From contig QCJW01000005.1 of the NCBI GenBank assembly GCA_003215775.1, positions 37,696 to 101,695 on the forward strand: a stretch of 64,000 bases of DNA, given 5' to 3'. Origin of the DNA: Prochlorococcus sp. AG-409-G20. GTDB lineage: Bacteria > Cyanobacteriota > Cyanobacteriia > PCC-6307 > Cyanobiaceae. Both the position numbers and the translations under genes were made by a program. Position 1 is the stretch's first letter. Each line of letters starts with the position of its first letter. Under the pieces are notes generated by a model, which was not told where the DNA came from, made no database searches, and saw nothing but the letters and a program-made list of their open reading frames with translations. Positions 41,761-51,554 of the stretch are shown here, one piece after another.

Positions 41761-42732
41761 ATGACTGAAGCCACCTCGTCAGGTCGCTTCGTGATTGAGC
41801 TCCCTAACAATGATGCGGCTCTTGCATTGTCAGGAGGAGACTATCAAATATTAAATCGTTTAAATAATCTTACAGGTGCTTCTTTGGTACTAAGAGGATT
41901 GGATTTGGAAATTGTTGGTCGTCCTGCTCAATTAGAGAGGGCAGCTGCTTTGGTTGAATTAATGAGGCCAATATGGGAGTCGGGACAGTTAGTCTCTGCT
42001 GTTGATTTGCAAGCTGCTATCCATGCATTAGATACGGGGAGGAGTAAAGATCATGCAGAACTTAGTAATCAGATAATTGCTCGAAGTCAGCAAGGAAACC
42101 TTTTGCGACCCCGTACATTTCGTCAAAAATCATATGTAGAGGCTATGGAACGTAATGACCTTACTTTTGCTTTAGGGCCTGCTGGTACTGGAAAGACTTT
42201 TTTAGCAACTGTTTTTGCAGTGAAAATGTTGATGGAGAGAAAAATAGAACGCTTGGTTTTAACTCGACCAGCAGTTGAGGCTGGAGAGCGTCTTGGGTTT
42301 CTCCCAGGAGATCTTCAGCAAAAGGTAGATCCTTATCTGAGACCTTTATATGACGCTTTGCATTCTTTACTTGGCATTGAGAAAACAGCAAATCTTCTGG
42401 AAAAAGGAATCATTGAGGTAGCACCCCTTGCATATATGCGTGGAAGAACTTTGGATGAAGCCTTTGTAATTCTAGATGAGGCTCAAAACACTACCTCAGC
42501 TCAAATGAGAATGGTTTTAACGAGATTAGGAGAAAGGTCTCGGATGGTTGTGACTGGAGATATTACTCAGATTGATTTGCCTTACGGGCAGTTAAGTGGA
42601 TTAGTTGAAGCCTCAGAGTTGCTAGAAAAAATAGAAGGAGTTGCGGTATGTCGCTTGACTTCAGCAGATGTAGTGCGCCATCCATTGGTTCAAAAAGTAG
42701 TTGATGCTTATGCTCATAAAGACAGACGATAG
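41761..42732 (+). CDS. phoH: PhoH family protein
   Basis: FALGPAGTGKTFLATVFAVKML; LTRPAVEAGERLGFLPGDLQQKVDPYLRPLYDAL; FVILDEAQNTT. Confidence 0.96.
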   Translation: MTEATSSGRFVIELPNNDAALALSGGDYQILNRLNNLTGASLVLRGLDLEIVGRPAQLERAAALVELMRPIWESGQLVSAVDLQAAIHALDTGRSKDHAELSNQIIARSQQGNLLRPRTFRQKSYVEAMERNDLTFALGPAGTGKTFLATVFAVKMLMERKIERLVLTRPAVEAGERLGFLPGDLQQKVDPYLRPLYDALHSLLGIEKTANLLEKGIIEVAPLAYMRGRTLDEAFVILDEAQNTTSAQMRMVLTRLGERSRMVVTGDITQIDLPYGQLSGLVEASELLEKIEGVAVCRLTSADVVRHPLVQKVVDAYAHKDRR

Positions 42733-42807
42733 GGAGATCCGCACAAAGAATTACACCATGAAAAAAAATTTCTGGCAGAGTATAGGGGTTAATTGATCTG
42801 GTGGGTT

Positions 42808-43545
42808 ATGCCAGCAAGCAGTAATTTTCAACAGGCCATTCGAGAAGCACAATCTAGTGCCTTGGTTGGTCCAAACGTAGTTAACAAAGCTTTGCCTTAT
42901 GTAGGGGGGGGGATGGTCCTCACTGCAGGTGGAGTTATTGGGGGGCTTTCATTGCAAGTTGCCAATCCTGGCTTATTTATGCCTTTGTTTTGGGTAGCCC
43001 TAATTGGTAATTTCATCTTGTTTTTTGTGGCTCAAAACATAGCCCTTAAAGCAAATAACACTACCGCTCTTCCTTTGCTGAGTGCTTATAGCTTGATCAC
43101 TGGCTATACCTTGAGTGGTTTAGTCGCAATTGCCATTGGTACAGCAGGTATCGGAGCTGTAGGAACGGCTGCACTTGCGACTGGAATCACTTTTGCTATC
43201 GCATCTGTTGTTGGACGGCGAATGAGCGACAGTGTTGGTCAAGCTCTTAGTGGTGTAGTTGGTTTAGGGCTTATAGGTCTAATTATTGCAATGCTTGTTC
43301 AGATAGTCGGTGGACTTTTCGCTCCAGGAATGTTTGGGGGCTCTGGCTTTGAATTAATGATTGCAGGGTTTGGAACAGTCCTTTTTGTAGGCATGTCTTT
43401 TGTTGATTTTTATACTATGCCTCGGACTTATAGGGATGATCAATACCTTGCAGGGGCTTTGGGAATGTATTTAACTTATATAAACTTATTTATTTTTATT
43501 CTACGTTTGATGATTGCATTGCAGGGAGGAGGAAGGAGAGACTGA
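42808..43545 (+). CDS. Bax inhibitor-1/YccA family membrane protein
   Basis: Seven hydrophobic segments; C-terminal YRDDQYLAGALGMYLTYINLFIFILRLM typical of the family. Confidence 0.88.
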   Translation: MPASSNFQQAIREAQSSALVGPNVVNKALPYVGGGMVLTAGGVIGGLSLQVANPGLFMPLFWVALIGNFILFFVAQNIALKANNTTALPLLSAYSLITGYTLSGLVAIAIGTAGIGAVGTAALATGITFAIASVVGRRMSDSVGQALSGVVGLGLIGLIIAMLVQIVGGLFAPGMFGGSGFELMIAGFGTVLFVGMSFVDFYTMPRTYRDDQYLAGALGMYLTYINLFIFILRLMIALQGGGRRD

Positions 43546-43559
43546 TTTCAGATAATTAC

Positions 43560-43617
43560 TTCCATATTAGAAATAAAAAAGAGGCTTTTAAGCCTCTTTT
43601 TTATTTCTAATATGGAA
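43560..43617. terminator. 58-bp perfect inverted repeat, bidirectional Rho-independent terminator
   Basis: TTCCATATTAGAAATAAAAAAGAGGCTT-TT-AAGCCTCTTTTTTATTTCTAATATGGAA; 28-bp arms, 2-nt centre, T-runs on both strands, between convergent genes. Confidence 0.9.
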
Positions 43618-44125
43618 CTTTATTGATACTTGTCCGAATTGCTTCTTTTTGTTCATTGTCATAATCCCATCTTTCTAGAAAAGATAGATAATCTCCATGA
43701 CCTTTTATTGATTGAAGTAGATTATCTAATCGACTTTTGACTGCATTTGGTTCTAATTGACGAAGTAGGTCAATACATCTGTAATTAACTCTTTGGGATC
43801 TAGCTTTCTGGACAAAATCGCAATTTCTTTCATGATGAAGACTAATTGCACTACTCATTGCCAAGTTTCGCACTATTAAATCGATAATATCTTCTCCTGC
43901 TTTTCTTATTTCAAGAATTAAGGGATCAGGCATGCGATCAAGTATTGGGCAATCACCTGCAAGACTTACAACAAAGAACCCTCTTGCCCCTTCATTGCTT
44001 TCTAAGAGCTTTGCAATTCTGTCAGCCAGGACTTCATCACTTAATTCTCCATCCTCCCATGATTTGCACCACACTATTGCAGAATTCATGGCTTGTTCAA
44101 AACTAGGTTTTGTATCGTTCATCAT
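43607..44125 (-). CDS. Conserved hypothetical protein
   Basis: 172 aa ORF with normal composition, divergent from era; 3' end lies inside the palindromic terminator. Confidence 0.75.
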   Translation of the reverse strand: MMNDTKPSFEQAMNSAIVWCKSWEDGELSDEVLADRIAKLLESNEGARGFFVVSLAGDCPILDRMPDPLILEIRKAGEDIIDLIVRNLAMSSAISLHHERNCDFVQKARSQRVNYRCIDLLRQLEPNAVKSRLDNLLQSIKGHGDYLSFLERWDYDNEQKEAIRTSINKVPY

Positions 44126-44172
44126 TTTGATTGGTTTCTAACTTCAGGTTATGACTAAACCCTCGTAATTTT

Positions 44173-45120
44173 ATGACTGAAATTAAATCAAGCCCAAAAG
44201 ATTATAGATCAGGTTTTATTGCTTTAGTTGGGAGACCCAATGTAGGAAAGTCAACACTGGTTAATAAATTAGTAGGGGAGAAGGTCGCTATAACCTCTCC
44301 TATAGCGCAGACCACTAGGAATCGACTCAAGGCAATTCTAACTACTCCAAAAGCCCAATTTGTGATGGTAGATACTCCTGGCATTCACAAACCACATCAT
44401 TTACTTGGCGAAAGACTTGTTAAGTCAGCGAGATCAGCTATTGGCCAGGTTGATGCTGTCCTTTTGCTTCTGGAGGCGTGTTTTTTGCCAGGCAAAGGAG
44501 ATCAATACATTGTAAATATTCTAAAACAATACAATTTGCCAGTTCTAGTTGTTTTGAATAAGTGGGATTTAGTTTCTAAAGATGATTATTTTAATAGAGA
44601 AGAAGCTTATAAGTCATTACTTAAAGAATTGGATTGGCCTATCTATAAATGCAGTGCTTTCAAGGGAATAGGTACAAAGCAGTTAATTGAAGACCTAGTT
44701 AACTTTCTCCCGAAAGGTCCCTATCTTTATCCTCCAGATATGGTTTCTGATCAGCCTGAGAAGTTGTTACTTGCAGAACTGATTAGAGAGCAAGTTTTAT
44801 ACAACACTAGAGAAGAAATTCCTCATAGTGTTGCAGTTACTATTGATAGAATGGAAGAGATTGTCTCAAGATCAATTAAAAAGAAATCAGAAGGTTGTAT
44901 GGCTATTTTGGCAACAATTTATGTTGAGCGAAAAAGTCAGAAAGGAATTCTTATTGGAAAAGGAGGAGAGATGTTGAAAAGTATTGGCAAGGCTTCTAGA
45001 CTTCAAATGCAGAATTTAATTGCAGGACCAATATATTTGGAAATCTTTGTTAAAGTTGCTCCTAATTGGAGAAGTAAGCCTTCTAGCCTTTCATTTTTAG
45101 GTTATGAGGAGGATAAATAG
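44173..45120 (+). CDS. era: GTPase Era
   Basis: GRPNVGKSTLVNKLVGEKVAITS; DTPGIHKP; NKWD; KH-domain ILIGKGGEMLKSIGKASR. Confidence 0.98.
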   Translation: MTEIKSSPKDYRSGFIALVGRPNVGKSTLVNKLVGEKVAITSPIAQTTRNRLKAILTTPKAQFVMVDTPGIHKPHHLLGERLVKSARSAIGQVDAVLLLLEACFLPGKGDQYIVNILKQYNLPVLVVLNKWDLVSKDDYFNREEAYKSLLKELDWPIYKCSAFKGIGTKQLIEDLVNFLPKGPYLYPPDMVSDQPEKLLLAELIREQVLYNTREEIPHSVAVTIDRMEEIVSRSIKKKSEGCMAILATIYVERKSQKGILIGKGGEMLKSIGKASRLQMQNLIAGPIYLEIFVKVAPNWRSKPSSLSFLGYEEDK

Positions 45121-45247
45121 GGTTTCAACGCTTTGATAAGAGTTGGATTAATTTGTTTCTTGATTAGATTTTTAAGTTGTGATTTCGTCCTGATGTCTTA
45201 AATTCTTAAGGGAAAGTACTTCCTTTGTATTTTGTAATTGGAGAGAT

Positions 45248-45955
45248 ATGACTCCTTATCGCTTTGATGTAGTCAGTCTTATTCCACAAGCATTTACAGC
45301 TTTGAATGACTTGGGAGTAATTGGTAGAGCTATAAAGCAGAAAATAGCAGAGTTACATTTTTACAATCCTAGGGAATTTACGTCTGACAGTTATCACAAA
45401 GTTGACGATCAACCTTATGGAGGAGGAGCTGGGATGCTGCTAAAGCCAGAACCAATTTTCAAAGCTTTTGAAGCTATCCCTTTATTAAATAGGCATAGAG
45501 TTTTGTTGATGTCACCCCAAGGTACCCCTCTATCGCAGAAGGATCTTCAACGTTGGGCAAAAGAAACTGATCAACTTGTAATTTTATGTGGCCATTATGA
45601 AGGTTTTGATGAGCGTATTAGAACACTTGCTCATGAAGAGGTCTCTTTGGGAGACTTTGTTTTGACGGGAGGTGAACTCCCTGCAATGATAATTATTAAT
45701 GGATTATTACGTCTTTTTCCAGGAACTTTGGGTAAAGAAGAATCTCTTTTTGATGAGAGCCACTCTGATATTTTGCTTGAACATCCTCAATACACTAGGC
45801 CTGCGGAATTTCGTGGTATGAAAGTGCCTGAAGTCTTGAGAAGTGGTGATCATGGAGCTATCGAAAGATGGAGAGAAAAGCAGAGAGAAGAAAGAACAAG
45901 AATTCGCAGACCAGATCTTTATGATCAATGGTTTACTAGAAAAGATTCTATATAA
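45248..45955 (+). CDS. trmD: tRNA (guanine-N1-)-methyltransferase
   Basis: YRFDVVSLIPQAF; DDQPYGGGAGMLLKPEP; LCGHYEGFDERI; SLGDFVLTGGELPAM. Confidence 0.98.
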   Translation: MTPYRFDVVSLIPQAFTALNDLGVIGRAIKQKIAELHFYNPREFTSDSYHKVDDQPYGGGAGMLLKPEPIFKAFEAIPLLNRHRVLLMSPQGTPLSQKDLQRWAKETDQLVILCGHYEGFDERIRTLAHEEVSLGDFVLTGGELPAMIIINGLLRLFPGTLGKEESLFDESHSDILLEHPQYTRPAEFRGMKVPEVLRSGDHGAIERWREKQREERTRIRRPDLYDQWFTRKDSI

Positions 45956-46154
45956 AAAAGTTAATTAGAAATTAAGTTGTTTGTAAACTTGCTTCAGCTA
46001 CTAATCTAAGCTCTTTATTATTTAATTGGTAAGTTTGGCATGCTGGAGGTAAGAAGACTCTTCGAATAAGTTTCAATTCCTCATATCATTTGTTAATGAC
46101 TGGTTGACTTGGCTCTGTTTTATATCCAATCTTTTGCCTGGTCTTATACATGAT

Positions 46155-46832
46155 TTACCCTTTAACTTCAAATGAATATCTATCATGAATACATACCTTA
46201 GGAAGAGAATTGAAGCTTAAGGTTATTCTATTGCTCTCTTTATTTGGAATATCAAATCCATGTGTCATATGACTGTGCCAAAGATATATTTCTCCTTCTT
46301 CTGCTTCTAACCCTATTGAAGGTAGGTTATACATAGTGGGTTCATTAAGATTTTCCTGGATCTTTATTGATGGTGCATCATGTTGATGAACTCTGTCATT
46401 CCTAAAGAAAAGAGTGCTATGACTTTCTTTATTATAGTTAACAAAATAGTTTCCGGAAATATATGAGTTTGGATGATAATGGTGCACTAGCGTTGCATTC
46501 TTTCCTGCATTGTTCAACCAGGCATCATGAATAACAACTTCCTCGGTAATGTAACCAATACTCTTAATGTATAAAACTATCATTTGACTAATTATATTCT
46601 TAAGCTCTTTCAGATTGGAAAAACTATTAAAAATGTTCTGATCGCTTGTGTTGCAAATGTGCTCCATGGAAATTTCTTGGTGGTTTTGACGTAATTCGTT
46701 TGGAGCGGTTTTAAATATTGCGTTAATATGTTCCTTGAACTCTAAATGTTTTTCGATAGGTAAAGAAAACTTGCCTATGGGAGCAGGGTTTATATTAATT
46801 ACCTGAAAATCGATTTTACTGTTATTTGTCAT
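46155..46832 (-). CDS. Putative 2-oxoglutarate-Fe(II) oxygenase (TIGR02466-like)
   Basis: HHYHPNSYISGNYFVNYN, LFFRNDRVH, GEIYLWHSHMTHGFDIPNKESNRITLSFN (distal His and Arg pattern). Confidence 0.72.
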   Translation of the reverse strand: MTNNSKIDFQVININPAPIGKFSLPIEKHLEFKEHINAIFKTAPNELRQNHQEISMEHICNTSDQNIFNSFSNLKELKNIISQMIVLYIKSIGYITEEVVIHDAWLNNAGKNATLVHHYHPNSYISGNYFVNYNKESHSTLFFRNDRVHQHDAPSIKIQENLNEPTMYNLPSIGLEAEEGEIYLWHSHMTHGFDIPNKESNRITLSFNSLPKVCIHDRYSFEVKG

Positions 46833-46962
46833 GCTTGGGATAGAGAGATCTAATTGGATTTTAACTATTCTTTGTGATTGTAATCTAAATTATACTCGCT
46901 TTTTGAGTAGTTAGAATTTAGTAGTATTCAAGTCATCTTACACAAATTGTGAAATAGGTAGG

Positions 46963-47145
46963 TTAATATACTTTGCCGAGCTCTTCATAAAGATCATATT
47001 CATTAAAAATGACTGTGTGGTCTATAAATTGTATTTGGCCTGTGTCTAAAATAGTAACATCTAGTGAAGTCACCTTATCTATATAGACAATTGTTTTAGG
47101 TGCACTTTCATTATACTGAAGAATAGGAATTTCTATTATTATCAA
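46963..47145 (-). pseudogene. C-terminal remnant of an FkbM-family methyltransferase
   Basis: IIIEIPILQYNESAPKTIVYIDKVTSLDVTILDTGQIQFIDHTVIFNEYDLYEELGKVY aligns with the C-terminal part of 52156..52866; N-terminal domain absent. Confidence 0.8.
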
Positions 47146-47270
47146 TTTAGATTCACTGAGTATGAACCTGACCTGTCAACAAGTTGATATATTTCTAGAG
47201 GTTTCAGAGAAGACTCAAGAGATTAGAATCTCTAAAATTATTTTAACCCAGGCTCAGAGCTAGAGTTGCC

Positions 47271-48716
47271 ATGAGATTTCTAATATATGATACTTTTTAC
47301 AGCCCCTATTTGCGTAAGGTATATTCCTGTGGTTTGGTTGAGAAAACATGGAAAGAACAATTAGAAAAATTATTTAGTGATTCATTTGGAACAGGTAATG
47401 CATACTCTAAAGGCTTAGAATATTTAGGTCATGATGCTTTAGAAATAGTAGGAAATTGCGCTCCGCTTCAACTTACTTGGTGTAAAGAGTATTGTAAGGA
47501 ACTGCTTAATATTGCCAACCGACAAGAACAAATATGTAAAGTATTAGAGGCTCAGGTAAAATGGTATAAGCCAGATATTTTGTATGTTCAAAGTATAAAT
47601 TGGATGCCTTCAAATGCTCTTGAACTGATCAAACCTCATGTGAAGATGGTTATTGGGCAGAATGCATCGCCAATAAGACCTAATTTGGATCTTAAATATT
47701 ACGACCTTATTCTGACTGCTTGCCCTCATTATATTTCTAGATTTAGATCTTTAGGTGTGAACTCTGAGTACTTTCAAATTGGTTTTGATATTAGGCTAAT
47801 CGAAAAATATAAGAAAATACCTGGAGAAAAGTACCCCTTTACATTTGTCGGTGGTTTGGATCCTAACTTTCATTTAAGTAGAGTCAAACTACTTGAGGAA
47901 GTAGCTTCATTTCTACCAATTAGTGTTTGGGGTTATGGTGCTAATAACCTGGTTGACTCTTCTAAATTAAAAATCAATCATAAAGGTGAGATATGGGCAG
48001 GTGAAATGTATAAAATATTAGCTAAAAGCTTAATAACTCTAAATAGTCATATTGATATTGCTGAAGACTATGCATGTAATATGCGAATGTATGAGGCTAC
48101 AGGGATGGGAGCCTGTCTAGTTACAGATTATAAATCAAACCTATCTACAATTTTCGAACCTGATAGGGAAATAATTACTTATAAATCTAACAGCGAGGCT
48201 ATAAGTAAAATCAGGAATTTAAGTGAAGATCCATCACTTGCAATGTCAATAGGAGCTAAAGGGCAGCAAAGGACTATTAAAGAACATAATTATGATATAA
48301 GAATGTCTCAACTAATTGACTTGATAAAAAAGCATATCCCAGCTAGACATAAAAGCCTGAGAGGATGTATTTCTAAAACTAATAAGAATGTCTTGATAGT
48401 TTGCTCTCAAAATAATTTGAATAGAGTTCCACGTAAATTGACTAGACTGAAGTTAGATATAAAATCATTAATTAATATTCAAATCTTAACTGACTCAAGA
48501 GATATAGAAATGTGTCCCAAAGGTATGGCTTGTTGGACTTTGTTAGATCGAGACAAAATAGATCAGTTGATCTCAAGTTGTTTTGATACTGTATCACCTT
48601 CTTTGGTGATATTCCTTCATAGTTCTCTAGAGAATACATCGGAATTCATTTTGAAATCAAAGAAAGTATGTGATTATAATCAGTTCTATTCAGTCACATG
48701 GACATTTAATGATTAG
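47271..48716 (+). CDS. CgeB-like glycosyltransferase with additional C-terminal region
   Basis: SVWGYGANNLVD..., EDYACNMRMYEATGMGACLVTDYKSNLSTIFEPDREIITYKS, typical of the GT1/CgeB C-terminal domain. Confidence 0.75.
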   Translation: MRFLIYDTFYSPYLRKVYSCGLVEKTWKEQLEKLFSDSFGTGNAYSKGLEYLGHDALEIVGNCAPLQLTWCKEYCKELLNIANRQEQICKVLEAQVKWYKPDILYVQSINWMPSNALELIKPHVKMVIGQNASPIRPNLDLKYYDLILTACPHYISRFRSLGVNSEYFQIGFDIRLIEKYKKIPGEKYPFTFVGGLDPNFHLSRVKLLEEVASFLPISVWGYGANNLVDSSKLKINHKGEIWAGEMYKILAKSLITLNSHIDIAEDYACNMRMYEATGMGACLVTDYKSNLSTIFEPDREIITYKSNSEAISKIRNLSEDPSLAMSIGAKGQQRTIKEHNYDIRMSQLIDLIKKHIPARHKSLRGCISKTNKNVLIVCSQNNLNRVPRKLTRLKLDIKSLINIQILTDSRDIEMCPKGMACWTLLDRDKIDQLISSCFDTVSPSLVIFLHSSLENTSEFILKSKKVCDYNQFYSVTWTFND

Positions 48717-49287
48717 AACTAATATTCACGAAACTGCTATTGTTGATGATGGAGCAACTATTGGTGATTCAACAACTATCTGGCATTGGACACATGTCTC
48801 CAGTTCTTCAAGAATCGGTTCGAAGTGTATTTTAGGACAAAATGTATTTGTAGATAACAATGTGATTATCGGAAATAATGTTAGGATTCAAAATAATGTA
48901 TCAATATATAACTCAGTGACTATTGATGACAATGTCTTTTGTGGACCAAGTGTTGTATTTACAAATGTTATAAATCCTCGCGCAGAGGTTTCACGTAAAT
49001 CTGAATTTAGGCCTACATTTGTTGGCGAAGGATCAACTTTAGGTGCTAATTCAACTATAATTTGTGGTATTAGTCTTGGTAAGTATTCCTTTATTGGGGC
49101 CGGCTCAGTTCTCACAAGAAATGTTAAAGACTTTGCATTAATGACGGGTGTCCCGGCAACACAACAAGGATGGTATAGCAGATATGGAGAGAAAATACCA
49201 TTACCTATTTCTGGAAATGGGCAATGGATTTGTTCTCATACTAAGGATAGATATGTTCTCTCTAACGATTCAATAATATTAATATAA
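48709..49287 (+). CDS. Hexapeptide-repeat acyltransferase (WbpD/WlbB-like N-acetyltransferase)
   Basis: IHETAIVDDGATIGDSTTIWHWTHVSSSSRIGSKCILGQNVFVDNNVIIGNNVRIQNNVSIY hexapeptides; start ATGATTAG overlaps the upstream stop. Confidence 0.88.
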   Translation: MIRTNIHETAIVDDGATIGDSTTIWHWTHVSSSSRIGSKCILGQNVFVDNNVIIGNNVRIQNNVSIYNSVTIDDNVFCGPSVVFTNVINPRAEVSRKSEFRPTFVGEGSTLGANSTIICGISLGKYSFIGAGSVLTRNVKDFALMTGVPATQQGWYSRYGEKIPLPISGNGQWICSHTKDRYVLSNDSIILI

Positions 49288-49310
49288 TTCAAGTATTTCA
49301 TAGTCCTAAA

Positions 49311-50357
49311 TTACATCCTTTCAAGACTTACTTCTTGCTTGGTTTCTATTGATTTTCTAATTGCTGTTATCAGTTTAATACTTTTTCTGCCTTCCATTCC
49401 ATCTATTAATTGTTTCTTGTCATTAAATATACAATCTACAACATGCTTGTAGAACTCTGTATGTCCAAAACCATATACATCTATTGGATTTACAGAGTAA
49501 TTGTTTATAACATTATAATCATCTTCATTCATTTCATTGAATTGCCAACTTTTTATTTTATTTACTGCAAATCCTTCTATAACTACACTGCCATTCTCAC
49601 CTAGAATTGAAATAGAACCTTCTAAGTCTTTAGGGCGAGTGGCTGTTGTTGCCTCTATTATTCCTAGAGCTCCATTTGTAAACTTCAATAATACTATCGC
49701 TATATCTTCTGCTTCAATATTCACTAAAGCAGTATTACTCATAGCCATTACAGACTTTACATCTCCTAACATCCAGCTAAGTAAATCAATGTGATGACTA
49801 GCCTGATTAGAAAGAACTCCACCATCAAATTTTATAGTTCCGCGCCATGAATCTTTGTCATAATATTCTTGGGTCCTACACCACCTAACTCTGACAGTGC
49901 CTAATACAAGTTTACCAAACCTGCCTTTTTCTATCTCACTTCTTAGTCTCTGAACAGGTAAGTTAAATCTATTTTGTTTAACTACAAATAGTCTACAATT
50001 ATATTGATTACATACTTCAATCATTGCATCTGCATCAGTTAAATTAAGAGCCATTGGTTTTTCAACAATTAAATGCTTTTTATAAGGGGCTAGTTCTATG
50101 ACATTAGATGCATGAAGTCCGCTTGGAGTTAATACTGAAATTAGGTCTGGGTTTAATTCTTCCATCATGTCTTTGATTCTCGTAAACCCTGGTACAGAGT
50201 ATTTATATGAAAACTCATCAACACGATGCTGTCTTTTATCAAGGACAGCTATAAGCTCTGCTCCTGGAATATTTTTGCTGGCTAAGATATCCGCATGTCG
50301 CTTGGCTATCCTTCCACAGCCTATTAGAGCTACTCTTAAAGGCTTAGTTCCAATCAT
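49311..50357 (-). CDS. Gfo/Idh/MocA family sugar oxidoreductase (WbpB/WlbA-like)
   Basis: RVALIGCGRIAKRHADIL; LISVLTPSGLHASNV; VEKPMALNLTDAD; GGVLSNQASHHIDLLSWMLG. Confidence 0.9.
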   Translation of the reverse strand: MIGTKPLRVALIGCGRIAKRHADILASKNIPGAELIAVLDKRQHRVDEFSYKYSVPGFTRIKDMMEELNPDLISVLTPSGLHASNVIELAPYKKHLIVEKPMALNLTDADAMIEVCNQYNCRLFVVKQNRFNLPVQRLRSEIEKGRFGKLVLGTVRVRWCRTQEYYDKDSWRGTIKFDGGVLSNQASHHIDLLSWMLGDVKSVMAMSNTALVNIEAEDIAIVLLKFTNGALGIIEATTATRPKDLEGSISILGENGSVVIEGFAVNKIKSWQFNEMNEDDYNVINNYSVNPIDVYGFGHTEFYKHVVDCIFNDKKQLIDGMEGRKSIKLITAIRKSIETKQEVSLERM

Positions 50358-50447
50358 ATAAAACTTTTTTATCTGACTTTTTAATCAGTGTACTATATAT
50401 ATAGTTACAAGGTTCCATTCCCTATTGCAACTTCGAAATAAGAGTAT

Positions 50448-51554
50448 ATGAAAGTCCCATTTGCGAATCTTTATTCACAGTATGTATCCATTAAGGAAGA
50501 AATAGATGCTGAAATAATAGACGTTATAAAGAATTCTCAGTACATCTTATCTGAAAAAGTTGAGGAATTTGAATTAAATTTCTCTTTTTGGAATGGGTCT
50601 AAATATTGTGTTGGATGTGGTAATGGTACTGATGCTATTGAGATTGCTCTTCAAGCTTTGAATATTGGACCTGGAGATGAAGTTATTGTCCCAGCAATGT
50701 CGTGGGTCTCTTCAGCAGAAGCTGTCATAAGGCAAGGAGCTAAACCTGTATTTGCCGATATAGATTCTAGTACATATTGTCTTGATTATAGAACTGTAGA
50801 GGAACTTATTACTGCTAAAACAAAAGCTATTATGGTTGTACACCTTTATGGCTATCCAGCTGATTGTGTACTCTTTAAAAGTCTTTGCAAACAAGAAGGA
50901 ATATTTCTTATTGAAGACTGCGCACAGGCTCACGGCGCATTTCTAGAAAATAAAAAAGTGGGTACTTTTGGAGATATTGGTATTTTTAGTTTTTACCCAG
51001 GTAAGAATCTAGGCGCTTATGGAGATGCTGGTTGTTTAGTTACTGATCAGGAAGAGCTAGCTTCAATATGTAAACAAATTAGAAACCACGGTCAAATATC
51101 AAAATATCTATTTAATAGAATAGGTAGAAATAGCAGACTAGATGGTATACAGGCAGCTATTCTTAATGTAAAACTCAAATATATTGATTCATGGAATAAT
51201 CACCGAAGGTATCTTGCAAAATTATACTCAGAATTGATTTCGGCAAAAGAGATTGTAAGGCCTTTTGTCCACGAGACATCTGATCATGTATTTCATTTGT
51301 ATGTTATACGGACTGAGAATAGAAACGCATTAAAAAGTTTTCTAGAGGATAGAGATATTCAATCTCTGATTCATTATCCACAAATACTACCAGAAATTCC
51401 ATCAATAAGTTCTCATTTAGATACTCAAAAATTAGACTATCCAATTTCAAGAATGCTAGCCAATGAGGCATTGTCTATTCCTCTAAGTGATACCTTGTCA
51501 TATGAAGCTGTTCATTATGTAAGTGATTCTATTAATGATTTCTTCAATCTTTAG
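50448..51554 (+). CDS. DegT/DnrJ/EryC1/StrS aminotransferase (WbpE/WlbC-like)
   Basis: MKVPFANLYSQY; GCGNGTDAIEIALQAL; IEDCAQAHGAF; FSFYPGKNLGAYGDAGCLV; GRNSRLDGIQAAIL. Confidence 0.93.
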   Translation: MKVPFANLYSQYVSIKEEIDAEIIDVIKNSQYILSEKVEEFELNFSFWNGSKYCVGCGNGTDAIEIALQALNIGPGDEVIVPAMSWVSSAEAVIRQGAKPVFADIDSSTYCLDYRTVEELITAKTKAIMVVHLYGYPADCVLFKSLCKQEGIFLIEDCAQAHGAFLENKKVGTFGDIGIFSFYPGKNLGAYGDAGCLVTDQEELASICKQIRNHGQISKYLFNRIGRNSRLDGIQAAILNVKLKYIDSWNNHRRYLAKLYSELISAKEIVRPFVHETSDHVFHLYVIRTENRNALKSFLEDRDIQSLIHYPQILPEIPSISSHLDTQKLDYPISRMLANEALSIPLSDTLSYEAVHYVSDSINDFFNL

